Shown one piece after another: positions 9,634-18,924 of a DNA stretch of 64,000 nt; positions within the stretch are counted from its first letter, which is position 1; each line of letters opens with the position of its first letter. The notes below the pieces were generated by a model. It did no database searches. It was not told the DNA's origin and saw nothing but the letters and a program-made list of their open reading frames with translations. The stretch comes from Nocardia bovistercoris (lineage in GTDB: Bacteria > Actinomycetota > Actinomycetes > Mycobacteriales > Mycobacteriaceae), in assembly GCF_015674855.1 (NCBI RefSeq), contig NZ_JADMLG010000001.1, positions 62,001-126,000 on the forward strand. The letters run 5' to 3'. A program made the translations under genes and the position numbers.

Positions 9634-10524
9634 ATGAGAAGTCTCGTCGCGTCGGCCGCCCTGTGCGTGGCCATGACCGGCTTCGTAGCGGCGCCCGCCA
9701 CTGCGGCGCCGAGCTACGACGAATACGTGGCACTCGGAGACTCGTGGGCGGCCGACGCCACCTTCAACCGGTCGCTGCTGACCACCGAATTCGTGCCGCC
9801 CGGATGTGCGCAACGTATCAGCAACTTCGCGCGGCAGGTCGCGGCGGCGCTGTCGGTGACCTCGTTCCGGGACGCGGCCTGCGCTGGCGCGACCACCGCG
9901 GACATGACGGCGCCCCAGCCGGTGGAACGCGACCTGTACCTGGGCACCAACACGCCCCAGTTCGACCGGCTCACCCCCGACACCGATCTGGTCACCATCC
10001 TCATCGGCGGCAACGACGCCGGACTCGCCGCCGCCGTGCGCGGCTGCATCACTCCCGACCCGGCGATCTCGCCGTGTCGACAGACCTGGATCGTGGACGG
10101 AGTCGACCGCATGTCGCAGCAGATCGCCGCCGCCGAACCGAAGGTCACCGCCGCCGTCGCAGGCATTCGGCAGCGCTCCCCCGCCGCGCGGATCCTCATG
10201 CTCGACTACTTCGAAGGGGTCGCCGCCAACGGGGGTTGCTGGCCGACCGTTCCGGTCTCCCCCACCGACGCCGATTGGCTGGCGGCGAAACTCGTCGAAC
10301 TCGATGCCATGCTCGCGCGCGTGGCGGAGCGGACCGGTGTTCAGTTGGTCGACACCTACGCGGGCAGTGCGGGTCACGACGCCTGCCAACCGCCCGGTGT
10401 CCGGTGGGCCGAAGGGTTGGTGCCCTACACCAGCGACCCGCCCGGGCCCGCCGTTCCCTTCCATCCCAACCAGCTCGGGGTCGATTATCAAGCTCGCAGC
10501 GTGCTCGCGGCGCTCGCGGAATAG
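9634..10524 (+). CDS. Secreted SGNH/GDSL hydrolase
   Basis: This is an extracellular lipase or esterase of the SGNH fold. A Sec signal peptide (MRSLVASAALCVAMTGFVAA, cleaved near ATAAP) is followed by the block I serine in ALGDSWA, block III GGND and the C-terminal HPN of PFHPNQLG. Seven or more cysteines in the mature part suggest disulfides, as in the Streptomyces scabies esterase group. The ATG at 9634 is preceded by CACGGAGG at good spacing. Substrate is unknown; acylglycerols or cell-envelope esters are possible. Confidence 0.88.
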   Translation: MRSLVASAALCVAMTGFVAAPATAAPSYDEYVALGDSWAADATFNRSLLTTEFVPPGCAQRISNFARQVAAALSVTSFRDAACAGATTADMTAPQPVERDLYLGTNTPQFDRLTPDTDLVTILIGGNDAGLAAAVRGCITPDPAISPCRQTWIVDGVDRMSQQIAAAEPKVTAAVAGIRQRSPAARILMLDYFEGVAANGGCWPTVPVSPTDADWLAAKLVELDAMLARVAERTGVQLVDTYAGSAGHDACQPPGVRWAEGLVPYTSDPPGPAVPFHPNQLGVDYQARSVLAALAE

Positions 10525-10590
10525 ATACGGCGATAAAGAGTTTCGCCTGCATTCGACCCGGATGGGTTCGGAGCGCGCCGAGTCCTCCGA

Positions 10591-11982
10591 TCACACCGCC
10601 GAGTCGACCGTGGCCGCACGCGGTAGCAGGGTGGCGGCCGCGAATCCGCCGAGAGAGGCGACCGCGAGGACGATCATGGCGGCGGCGTAGGCGTGACCGG
10701 TGAGGTCGGCGACGAGGATGGTGCCCGCTACGGCGGTGCCGAGGGAAGATCCGAGGTTGGACACGCTTCGGGAGAGTCCGGAGATCTCGGCCTGGTGGGC
10801 GTCGTCGAAGCTGGATTGCACGACATTGACCGATGGGGTCAGCATCACGCCGAGTCCGAGGCCGATCAGCAGCAGGCCGGGAGCGAAGGCCCACGGGTCG
10901 ATGGTGCGGTTCGCGAGGGTGATCAGGATGACGATGCCGACCGAGGTGGCCGCGAAGCCCGCCATGATGAGGGTGCGCTGCGCGCGGCGGCGGGCCAGGC
11001 GCGCGGCGCCGAGCGAGGAGATCAGCAGCCCGACGGTGGCGGCGGTGAAGATCACACCGGTCTCGATCGCGTCGTAGCCGCGCACCACCTGCAGGTAGGT
11101 GGCCACGGTGAAGGAAGTGCCCATGAGGACGAGCCACTGGATGTTCTGGGTGATCAGACCCAGATTCGAGACGCGGTTGTCGAACAGGCTCGGCGAGATC
11201 AGCGGCTGTTTGCCCGCGCGTTCCTCGGCGCGGATGGTGTGGAAGAACCAGAACAGCACGGCCGCGCCCGCCAGCAGCAGTCCCGCCGCGAGCCGCAGGT
11301 CGTCGTCGACGGCGAGGATGCCGAGCACGAGCAGCACGAGTCCGAGAGCCGAGAGCGCCGCGCCGAACTTGTCGAGGCGCGCGGTCGGATCGGGCGGTTC
11401 GGGGTCGCGCAGCCTGCGGCAGGACACGATGATGATCGCGATGATCAGAGCCTGGAAGACGAAGGCCGCGCGCCAGCTGATCGCCGAGGTGATGAGTCCG
11501 CCGATCAGCGGACCCGCCGCCGCGCCGATCCCGCCCATGGCCATGATGACGCCGAAGGCGCGGGCTCGCGCCGTGGTGCCCGCGAACAGTTGGGTCGCGA
11601 GGATGTAGACCGGCGGGATCAGCAGCGCGGTGCCGATGCCTTCGAGGATGGAGTTGCCGAGCAGCAGAACGCCGAGTCCGGGCGCCACCGCGCTGAGCAG
11701 CGCCCCGATCCCGTACACGATCAGCCCGGCCATGAAGCAGCTCTTGCGCCCGTAGCGTTCGGTGAGTTTGCCGCCCGGAATCATCAACGCCGCCATGACC
11801 AGCAGGAATGTCGTGATGACGATCTGCACGCCCTGCGCGGTGGTGTTCAGGTCGACGCTGATGTCGTTGATCATCACGTTCATGTTGCTGCCCGCGAAGC
11901 TGCAGATGAATTGCGCGAGCGCCAGCGGGATCAGCACGCCGCGCGGCGCCGCCGTCCGAACCGCCTCCGAACGATCCGCCAT
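10591..11982 (-). CDS. MFS drug-proton antiporter, DHA2 type
   Basis: This 463-residue membrane protein resembles 14-helix EmrB/QacA exporters. The conserved motif A region reads GGKLTERYGRKSCFMAGL, and motif C-like GPLIGGLITS follows. These proteins expel hydrophobic or cationic compounds using the proton gradient. It lies 13 bases downstream of the GH15 gene on the same strand, so the two may be co-transcribed, although no functional link is obvious. It converges with the SGNH hydrolase gene. Confidence 0.85.
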   Translation of the reverse strand: MADRSEAVRTAAPRGVLIPLALAQFICSFAGSNMNVMINDISVDLNTTAQGVQIVITTFLLVMAALMIPGGKLTERYGRKSCFMAGLIVYGIGALLSAVAPGLGVLLLGNSILEGIGTALLIPPVYILATQLFAGTTARARAFGVIMAMGGIGAAAGPLIGGLITSAISWRAAFVFQALIIAIIIVSCRRLRDPEPPDPTARLDKFGAALSALGLVLLVLGILAVDDDLRLAAGLLLAGAAVLFWFFHTIRAEERAGKQPLISPSLFDNRVSNLGLITQNIQWLVLMGTSFTVATYLQVVRGYDAIETGVIFTAATVGLLISSLGAARLARRRAQRTLIMAGFAATSVGIVILITLANRTIDPWAFAPGLLLIGLGLGVMLTPSVNVVQSSFDDAHQAEISGLSRSVSNLGSSLGTAVAGTILVADLTGHAYAAAMIVLAVASLGGFAAATLLPRAATVDSAV

Positions 11983-11995
11983 CGCCTGCCGCCGT

Positions 11996-13861
11996 TCAGG
12001 TCCGCGCCGGTTCGGATCGGGCCGGTTCGGATCGCGCTTCGGCCCGGTCGAGTTGTTCGTCGAGCGCGATGGCCGCGGCGACCAGCGCCAGATGGGTGAA
12101 CGCCTGCGGGAAGTTGCCGAGCTGCTCCCCCGACGGCCCGATCTCCTCGGCGAAGAGGCCGACGTGGTTGGCGTAGGTCAGCATCTTGTCGAAGGCGTAG
12201 CGGGCCTGCGTGACGCGCCCGGAGCGGGCCAGCGCCTCGACGTAGAGGAAACTGCACAGGTTGAAGGTGCCTTCCGAGCCGAGCAGCCCGTCGGGTGCGG
12301 CGGCGGGGTCGTAGCGGTAGACCAGGCTGTCGCTGACCAGTTCCTCGTCCATGGCGTCGAGGGTGCTCAGCCAGGCCGGGTCGCGCGGGGACAGGAAACC
12401 CATGCGCGGCATGAGCAGCAGCGACGCGTCGAGCACGTCGGTCGCGTAGTGCTGGACGAACGCCTGCCGCTTGCGGCTCCAGCCGCGATCGATGATCTGG
12501 GCGAACACCTCGTCGCGGGCCCGCGTCCAGCCCGCGATGTCGGCGGGCCGCGAATGCGCGGTCGCCACCCGGATGCCGCGTTCGAAGGCGACCCAGGTCA
12601 TCAGGCGGCTGTAGGTGAATTCCTGGCGGCCGCCCCGGGTTTCCCAGATGCCTTCGTCGGGGCGGTCCCAGTTGCGGGCCAGCCAGTCGAGCAGGTCGGC
12701 GAATTTCCGCCAGTTGCGGATGCCGCCGACCTCGGCGGCCTGGGCGAGGGCGTCGGCGGCCTCACCGTAGATGTCGAGCTGGATCTGGTCGGCCGCGCCG
12801 TTGCCGACCCGCACCGGCGCCGAGCCTCGGTAGCCCTCCCAGTGCTCGAGGACTTCCTCGACCAGGGTCGGGTCGCCGTCGACCCGGTACATGATCTGCA
12901 ACGGCTCGCCGGATGCGGTGCCGCCCGCGTCGAGCCGGTCGGCGAGCCAGCTTCGGAACGCGTGCGCCTCTTCGGTGAATCCGAGGTCGGTGAGCGCGCG
13001 CACCGACAGCGACGCGTCGCGGATCCAGGTGTAGCGGTAGTCCCAGTTGCGTTCCCCGCCGAGTTGTTCGGGCAGTCCCATGGTCGCGGCGGCGATGGGC
13101 GCGCCGGTCGGCGCGTAGGTGAGCAGTTTGAGGGTGATCGCCGAGCGGTTGACCATGTCCCGCCAGCGGCCGCGATAGGTCGAGGTCCGCAGCCAGTTCT
13201 GCCAGAAGTCGCGGCAGCGATCGAATTCCGCGCCGATCTCGGCGCGGTCGGGATGCTCGGGGGCGGGTGCGTCGGCGGCGGTGCCGGTGAGGGTGAGCAC
13301 CGCGGACTGGCCTTCGGAGAGGGTGAATCGGGCGGTGACGTCGGCGCCGTCGGCCTGCAGCGCGATCGGGTCGGTGACCTGCAGGTGCAGGTCGGCGCCG
13401 CGGCCGTGGAAGACGGCGGTGCGGACGTCGGGTCGGTCGAGGGTGTGTTCGGCGCGGCCGTAGTCGAAGCGGGGGCGGCAGGTCAGGGCGAAGGTCATGG
13501 TTCCGCGCACGACCCGGACCACGCGCACCAGCCGGTGCCGGTCGGTGGGTTCGAGGTCGGTGACCGGGACCATGTAGTCGCCGACCTCGCCGACGCCTTC
13601 GGGGGCCATGAACCGGGTGACCAGGATGGCGGTGTCGGGCATGTAGAGCTGCCGGACGGTCATGCCGTCGCTCGTCGGTTCGGCGGCCAGCTTGCAGTAT
13701 CCGCCGCGTTCGCTGTCCAGCAGCGAGCCGAACACGCTCGGTGAGTCGAAGCGCGGTACGCACCACCAGTCGATGGCGCCCTCGGCGGAGACCAGGGCCG
13801 CGGTCTGGAGATCGCCGACGATTCCGTGATCGGCGATCGGCGGATATGCGCTCATGGACAC
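11996..13861 (-). CDS. Glycoside hydrolase family 15 (glucoamylase/trehalase-like)
   Basis: This is a 621-residue cytoplasmic (alpha/alpha)6-barrel enzyme of family GH15. The N-terminal beta domain includes DHGIVGDLQTAALV and IDWWCVPRFDSPSVFG, and the catalytic barrel has WDYRYTWIRDASLSVRAL and the late NLCSFLYVEALARSGR. Mycobacterial homologues include trehalases, so trehalose or maltodextrin hydrolysis is the best guess. There is no signal peptide. The MFS gene lies just downstream. Confidence 0.85.
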   Translation of the reverse strand: MSMSAYPPIADHGIVGDLQTAALVSAEGAIDWWCVPRFDSPSVFGSLLDSERGGYCKLAAEPTSDGMTVRQLYMPDTAILVTRFMAPEGVGEVGDYMVPVTDLEPTDRHRLVRVVRVVRGTMTFALTCRPRFDYGRAEHTLDRPDVRTAVFHGRGADLHLQVTDPIALQADGADVTARFTLSEGQSAVLTLTGTAADAPAPEHPDRAEIGAEFDRCRDFWQNWLRTSTYRGRWRDMVNRSAITLKLLTYAPTGAPIAAATMGLPEQLGGERNWDYRYTWIRDASLSVRALTDLGFTEEAHAFRSWLADRLDAGGTASGEPLQIMYRVDGDPTLVEEVLEHWEGYRGSAPVRVGNGAADQIQLDIYGEAADALAQAAEVGGIRNWRKFADLLDWLARNWDRPDEGIWETRGGRQEFTYSRLMTWVAFERGIRVATAHSRPADIAGWTRARDEVFAQIIDRGWSRKRQAFVQHYATDVLDASLLLMPRMGFLSPRDPAWLSTLDAMDEELVSDSLVYRYDPAAAPDGLLGSEGTFNLCSFLYVEALARSGRVTQARYAFDKMLTYANHVGLFAEEIGPSGEQLGNFPQAFTHLALVAAAIALDEQLDRAEARSEPARSEPART

Positions 13862-14217
13862 TCCTCGAACGGGAATCGGACATAACGGGTGACAGGAACT
13901 GGTACCGCCGCGTCGAACATCACCGATCAGGAAAACCGCGTATTCAGTGTCACCGCCCCGCCGGAAAATGGGAAGGGCGCCGTGATTTCGTATCCAGGTC
14001 GATGCCTATCGAGCCGATCCGCGGGCGCGACGGCATCCGGCATCGAATACAGCAATATTCCTGACACGCCAGAAGGTTGCACCTACCGGGGCATATGTCG
14101 GTCGGAGATGGTTACGCCGATTTCATTCGGGTGCGCTGCGCCGCGAATCGGACATTTCGCGACAGCGCTATCCATCGAGCGCACCCGTCGAGATATTCCG
14201 GCTCGATCCGCGAGAAT
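13862..14217. other. 356-base intergenic region between two leftward genes
   Basis: This segment is less GC-rich than its neighbours. It should contain the promoter of the GH15 gene and the end of the sugar-transferase transcript. I saw no convincing gene, strong terminator or repeat in it. Confidence 0.5.
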
Positions 14218-15720
14218 TCAGTACGCGCCTTCACCTTCGGCGACCGCGCGCAAGGTCTTCACGATGATGCGCAGGTCGAGCAGCATGGACCAGTTCTCGA
14301 CGTAGGAGATGTCGAGTTCCACCGATTCCTCCGGCGCCAGATCCGAACGCCCGCTCACCTGCCACAGTCCGGTGATCCCGGGGCGGACCAGCAGTCGCCT
14401 GCGGGTGATCCCGTCGTAGGAGTGCACCTCGCGACGCACCTGCGGGCGCGGGCCGACCACGCTCATGTCCCGGCGCAGCACGTTGAAGAACTGCGGGAGT
14501 TCGTCGAGGGAGTACTTGCGCAGGATCCGGCCGACGGGGGTGACCCTCGGGTCGTTCTTCATCTTGAAGAACAGCGGGTTGCCGCCGTTGCTCGCGATCA
14601 GCGAACCGACGTGCCGGTCCGCGTGCACGTACATGCTGCGGAACTTGATCATGCGGAACGGCTTGCCGTCCATGCCGATTCGCTCCGACAGGTAGAACAC
14701 CGGACCGTTGCTGGTGAGTTTCACCGCGGTCGCGATGATCAGCAGCGCGGGGGCGATGAGCGTCACCGCCACCGCGGCGAAGCAGACGTCGAAGACCGCC
14801 TTGCCCAGCGAAAGCGCGCGATCGTAGCGCGGCTTCTCGATGTGCACCATCGGCATTCCGGCAAGCAGCCGACCCGACATGCGGGTGCCGGAGATGTCCA
14901 TGACGCCGGGCGCGACGATGAGTTCCGCGCCGATCACCTCGAGGTCCCAGGCCAGCTTGCGGATGTCGCGCGGGCCGAGACGGTCGGTGGCCATGACGAC
15001 CACGGTGTCGGCGCCGGTGCTGCGGGCGGCGCGCACCACCGAGCGGTCGTCGCCCGCGATCGGGATGACGCGGCCGCCGACGGTGATGGTCTGGCCCGGC
15101 TCGGGGCCGGTCGTCGTGCAGACGCCGACGACGTGGTAGCCGTGCAGGTGGTCGCGGGAGAAGGCGGCGGCGATGGCGCGGGCGGCGGCGGGGCCGCCGA
15201 CCACGAGCACCGAATGGCGGTAGCGGCCGAGCGCGCGGTGGCGGCCCGCGTGGCCGCGCCACAGGGTGCGGGTGAGGGTGAGTCCGCCGAGACCGAGCGG
15301 CAGCGACAGCGACAGGAAGTCGTGGGTGGCCTCGATGTCGAGTACCAGCGAGACGATCGCGACGATGCCGAACAGGTGCAGGGTCGCCGAGAGCAGTCGG
15401 CGGTATTCGCCGCTGCCCGTGCCGACGCTGCGGGTGGCGCGGGAGTCGTTCCAGCCCAACAGAATCGACCAGGCCGCCACGATCCCGAAGGAGAACGCGG
15501 TGGCGGCGGGGCCGAGGCGCGGGTCCCAGGCGAGCGGACGGGACGCCGACAGGTCGAAGGAGAAAAGCTGGGCGAATGCCACGGCCGCCGAAACGACCGC
15601 GATATCGGTGACGACGAGGCGACGGACGTAGCCGGCGCGCCAGTCTTCGCGGGCGCCGGGATGGGCGTCGCGCAGGCGCAGATCTACCGCGCCGCCTGCG
15701 GCACCGAGTTCGATAACCAT
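14218..15720 (-). CDS. Polyprenyl-phosphate glycosylphosphotransferase (initiating sugar transferase)
   Basis: This 500-residue integral membrane enzyme transfers a sugar phosphate to undecaprenyl phosphate, the first step of repeat-unit assembly. An N-terminal block of about four or five membrane helices and a CoA-binding-like domain (VLVVGGPAAARAIAAAF, about 160-280) precede the C-terminal catalytic domain with KFRSMYVHAD, DELPQFFNVLRRDMSVVGPR and RPGITGLWQVSGRS. The ATG at 15720 was preferred over an upstream GTG at 15897 because the added 59 residues are hydrophilic and unlike the family. It is divergent from the rest of the locus. Confidence 0.9.
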   Translation of the reverse strand: MVIELGAAGGAVDLRLRDAHPGAREDWRAGYVRRLVVTDIAVVSAAVAFAQLFSFDLSASRPLAWDPRLGPAATAFSFGIVAAWSILLGWNDSRATRSVGTGSGEYRRLLSATLHLFGIVAIVSLVLDIEATHDFLSLSLPLGLGGLTLTRTLWRGHAGRHRALGRYRHSVLVVGGPAAARAIAAAFSRDHLHGYHVVGVCTTTGPEPGQTITVGGRVIPIAGDDRSVVRAARSTGADTVVVMATDRLGPRDIRKLAWDLEVIGAELIVAPGVMDISGTRMSGRLLAGMPMVHIEKPRYDRALSLGKAVFDVCFAAVAVTLIAPALLIIATAVKLTSNGPVFYLSERIGMDGKPFRMIKFRSMYVHADRHVGSLIASNGGNPLFFKMKNDPRVTPVGRILRKYSLDELPQFFNVLRRDMSVVGPRPQVRREVHSYDGITRRRLLVRPGITGLWQVSGRSDLAPEESVELDISYVENWSMLLDLRIIVKTLRAVAEGEGAY

Positions 15721-16232
15721 GGAGAAATACCTGCTCGAGCTTGAATCGTCATTTTCTTCGCTCCGCGAACGATCGTGGAGCGACGCTGTCGCGACAGCGC
15801 GTCCGGCGACGTTTGTGCTGAGACGATTCGAAGCCGGGCCGATCTGTTGCGAAAATATTGCTCCCTCACACGCTTCCGCACAAGTCGTGGGACTCACGTC
15901 ACAGTGAGCCCGGCTGGTCCGCTGTAACGAATCACGACGCCTGGGCGAGAAGTCGGTGGCGGGGCGGATACGGCGGCGTATGCGACCGTCGAGCGATGTG
16001 CGCCGAACCGGAGGTAACTGAAGACGTGCTGTTCACATTTTCGCGGCCGGTTCCGGCCGCCGCGCGACTCGCGAATCCGGGGCGCGGATGATAATTTCTG
16101 ACGGTCGGCAGAGAAGTTCGCTTCTCGGGCTGTGGGGCACCGCCGATATGAAGCCGCCGATGTCAGGCTGCCGACATCAGGCTGCCGACATCAAGTGCGA
16201 CGTCAGTAGAAGTATTTCCGAGCGGAGCCCGC
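15721..16232. other. 512-base divergent promoter region of the polysaccharide locus
   Basis: This relatively AT-rich gap separates the sugar transferase from the rightward biosynthetic genes and must carry promoters for both. It includes G/C-rich hairpins near 16040-16070 and a 14-bp tandem repeat at 16164-16191. I found no credible gene in it. Confidence 0.5.
16164..16191. repeat. 14-bp tandem repeat in divergent promoter region
   Basis: CAGGCTGCCGACAT occurs twice without a gap (16164-16177 and 16178-16191). A related string precedes it, so that GATGTC at 16159-16164 and GACATC at 16172-16177 form an inverted pair. It sits 40 bases before the methyltransferase start and could be a regulator site. 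Confidence 0.5.
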
Positions 16233-17495
16233 GTGCGTTGTCGTCTGTGTGACTCGGTCCGGCTGTCGAGTGTGCTGGACCTGGGAGCCACACCCCCGTG
16301 TGAGAAATTCCTGTCCGCCGGGGAACTCGACCTGCCCGAACCCACCTATCCGCTACACCTGCGGATATGCGAGGAATGTCTGCTGCTGCAGATCCCGGCG
16401 CTCATCACGCCCGAGGAGACCTTCACCGAATACGCGTATTTCTCCTCCTACTCCGACAGTTGGGTGCGGCACGCGCGCGCATTCGTCGGCGCGGCCGTCG
16501 AACGGCTCAGACTCGACGCGGATTCGTTCGTGGTCGAGGTCGCGAGTAACGACGGATATCTGCTGCGCGGGGTGGTCGAGGCGGGCATCGGCTGTCTCGG
16601 CATCGAACCGTCGGTGAACGTGGGCGCGGCCGCGCGCGAATCCGGCGTGCCGACGCTGACGGCGTTCCTCGACGAGTCGGTCGCGGCCGCGGTGCGCGCC
16701 GAACACGGTCCGGCCGATCTGGTGGTGGCGAACAACGTCTACGCGCACATTCCGGATCTGCTCGGTTTCACTCGCGCGCTGCGCACGTTGGTCGCCGAGG
16801 ACGGCTGGATCTCCATCGAAGTGCACCACGCGCTGAACCTGGTGCGCCACGGCCAGTTCGACACCATCTACCACGAACATTTCCAGTACTACACGCTCGC
16901 CTCCGCGCAGCGCGCCCTCGCCACCGCCGGACTCGCGGTCGCCGATGTCGACGAACTCGACACCCACGGCGGATCGCTGCGCGTCTGGGCACGGCCCGAG
17001 GCGGTCGCCGAACCGAGCGAACGCGTCGCACGGCTGCTCGCCCGCGAGGCCGAGGCCGGACTGCACCGGGTCGACGGCTACGCGCCGCTGCGCGAACGCG
17101 CCGAATCCGTGCGCCACGACCTGCTGCGCTACCTGCTCGAACAGCGGGCCGAGGGCAAGCGCGTGGTCGGCTACGGCGCGCCGGGCAAGGGCAACACCCT
17201 GCTCAACTACTGCGGTATCCGACCGGACCTGCTGGAGTACACCGTCGACCGCAACCCCTACAAACACGGCCGCTACACGCCGGGCGCCCGCATTCCGATC
17301 CATCCGCCGGAGCGGATCGACGCGGACCGGCCCGATGTCGTCGTGGTGCTGCCCTGGAATCTGGAGACCGAACTCACCGCCCAGCTGCGCCACATCGGCG
17401 CCTGGGGCGGGCGGTTGGTCTATCCGATGCCGACCGTGCGGGTGCTCGACCCGAACGCGGTCGGCTCCGATGTCGTGGAGGTCGTCCCGGTATGA
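16233..17495 (+). CDS. Sugar C-methyltransferase, three-domain type
   Basis: This SAM-dependent methyltransferase of 420 residues matches NDP-sugar C-methyltransferases of the TylC3/TcaB9 class. An N-terminal zinc-binding part (CRLC and CEEC) precedes the SAM fold with VVEVASNDGYLL and a C-terminal domain with VGYGAPGKGNTLLNYCG. The catalytic segment IYHEHFQYYTL keeps Tyr, Glu and His known to act in this family. It should methylate C-3 of a keto-deoxysugar nucleotide. The GTG start lies just after CGGAGCCC; the stop overlaps the next ATG. Confidence 0.86.
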   Translation: MRCRLCDSVRLSSVLDLGATPPCEKFLSAGELDLPEPTYPLHLRICEECLLLQIPALITPEETFTEYAYFSSYSDSWVRHARAFVGAAVERLRLDADSFVVEVASNDGYLLRGVVEAGIGCLGIEPSVNVGAAARESGVPTLTAFLDESVAAAVRAEHGPADLVVANNVYAHIPDLLGFTRALRTLVAEDGWISIEVHHALNLVRHGQFDTIYHEHFQYYTLASAQRALATAGLAVADVDELDTHGGSLRVWARPEAVAEPSERVARLLAREAEAGLHRVDGYAPLRERAESVRHDLLRYLLEQRAEGKRVVGYGAPGKGNTLLNYCGIRPDLLEYTVDRNPYKHGRYTPGARIPIHPPERIDADRPDVVVVLPWNLETELTAQLRHIGAWGGRLVYPMPTVRVLDPNAVGSDVVEVVPV

Positions 17496-18274
17496 AGGTC
17501 GTGCTCTTCTGCGGCGGATACGGCATGCGTATGCGTCACAGTGATACCGATGTGGTGCCCAAACCCATGCAGATGGTCGGCCCGCGCCCGCTGATCTGGC
17601 ATGTGATGCGCTACTACGCCCACTTCGGGCACCGCGAATTCATCCTGTGCCTCGGCTACGGCGCGCACCACATCAAGAACTACTTCCTCACCTACCAGGA
17701 GACGATGTCCAACGACTTCGTCATCCGCGACGGCGCGGTGGAACTGCTCGGCTCCGATATCGCCGACTGGACCATCACCTTCGTCGACACCGGCGTGGAA
17801 TCGGCCATCGGGGAACGGCTGCGCCGGGCGCGCCCGCATCTCGACGGCGACGAGGTGTTCCTCGCCAACTACTCCGACGTGCTCACCGACGCGCCGCTCG
17901 ACGAGATGGTGGCGCGGCGGCACGAAAGCGGTGCGGCCGCGTCGATGATGGTGGTGCCGCCGCAGTCCTCGTTCCACTGCGTGGAGATGAAGCCGGGCGG
18001 GGAGATCAAGGAGATCACCCCCGTCGCCCAGTTGCCGATCTGGGAGAACGGCGGCTATTTCGTGCTCACGCAGGAGATCTTCGACCACCTGCCGCCCGGC
18101 GGCGACCTCGTTGAGGACGCCTGCGGGGCGCTGGCGGCGAGCGGTCGACTGCTCGGCTACCAGCATTTCGGTTTCTGGAAGCCCGCCGACACCTTCAAGG
18201 AGCGCGCCGAACTCGACGCCGCCTATCATCGCGGCGACCGGCCGTGGATGGTGTGGGAGCGTCCAGCGTCGTGA
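17492..18274 (+). CDS. rfbF: Glucose-1-phosphate cytidylyltransferase
   Basis: This nucleotidyltransferase of 260 residues makes CDP-glucose from CTP and glucose 1-phosphate, the entry to CDP-deoxysugars. The N-terminal loop GGYGMRMR with VVPKPMQMVG, the segment YYAHFGHREFILCLGYGAHH and the C-terminal GFWKPADTFKER are characteristic. It overlaps the methyltransferase by ATGA and the PIG-L gene by GTGA. A CDP-glucose 4,6-dehydratase, the usual next enzyme, is not evident in this window. Confidence 0.9.
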   Translation: MKVVLFCGGYGMRMRHSDTDVVPKPMQMVGPRPLIWHVMRYYAHFGHREFILCLGYGAHHIKNYFLTYQETMSNDFVIRDGAVELLGSDIADWTITFVDTGVESAIGERLRRARPHLDGDEVFLANYSDVLTDAPLDEMVARRHESGAAASMMVVPPQSSFHCVEMKPGGEIKEITPVAQLPIWENGGYFVLTQEIFDHLPPGGDLVEDACGALAASGRLLGYQHFGFWKPADTFKERAELDAAYHRGDRPWMVWERPAS

Positions 18275-18921
18275 TCACCCTGCGGACCGATCGGGTCGAC
18301 GAGATCGCGGTACTCGGCGCGCACTGCGACGACATCGCCATCGGCATGGGCGCGACGCTGCTGACCATCACCGAGCGCCGTCCCGAGTTGCGGGTGCGGG
18401 CACTCGTCCTCGCGGGCGGCGGCACACCGCGCGCCGAAGAGGAACGGCATGCGCTCGAATCCTTCTGCGGCACAGCCGATCTCGACCTGACGGTGCTGGA
18501 CGTCCCGGACGGGCGCGCGCCTGCGCACTGGGCGCGGATCAAGGGGGCGCTGGCCGAATTCCGCGCGGGCGTCGACCCGGATCTGGTGTTCGCGCCGCAG
18601 CGCGCCGACGCACACCAGGACCACCGACTGCTCGCCGAACTCGCGCCGACGGAGTTCCGCGACCACATGATCCTCGGCTACGAGATACTCAAGTGGGAGA
18701 CCGACACACCGAGACCCGATGTGCTGCACCCGGTTTCGGCGGAACTCGCGCGACGCAAGGTCGAGCTGCTGCACAAGTGCTACCCGTCGCAGGCCGACCG
18801 CGACTGGTTCGACGAGGCGGCGTTCCTCGGGCTGGCCCGGATCCGCGGGGTGCAGTGCCGGGCCGAATACGCCGAAGGTTTCTCACTCGACAAAGCTGTC
18901 ATCGATTTCGGAGGTGCGTGA
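18271..18921 (+). CDS. PIG-L/LmbE-family deacetylase
   Basis: This is a zinc-dependent de-N-acetylase fold protein of 216 residues. The first metal motif reads AHCDDIAIG in place of the usual AHPDDE, and the second metal motif is DAHQDHRLL. The GTG at 18271 overlaps the previous stop. In a polysaccharide locus it could deacetylate an N-acetylated sugar nucleotide or lipid-linked sugar. The Glu to Ile change in the first motif may alter activity, so the reaction is uncertain. Confidence 0.82.
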   Translation: MITLRTDRVDEIAVLGAHCDDIAIGMGATLLTITERRPELRVRALVLAGGGTPRAEEERHALESFCGTADLDLTVLDVPDGRAPAHWARIKGALAEFRAGVDPDLVFAPQRADAHQDHRLLAELAPTEFRDHMILGYEILKWETDTPRPDVLHPVSAELARRKVELLHKCYPSQADRDWFDEAAFLGLARIRGVQCRAEYAEGFSLDKAVIDFGGA

Positions 18922-18924
18922 AGG

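Noticed and set aside
10525..10590. GTTT and GGGTTC strings considered as another SigF promoter
   Set aside because: The spacing is about 20 bases, the -10 string does not match GGGTAT, and it points into a convergent gene.
11762..13744. Long rightward open frame (about 660 codons) opposite GH15
   Set aside because: It is a shadow of the GH15 gene, with repetitive charged composition and no start signal.
14077..15744. Long rightward open frame opposite the sugar transferase
   Set aside because: The leftward frame has clear catalytic motifs and helices; the rightward one is His/Arg/Asp-rich with no family features and arises from high GC content.
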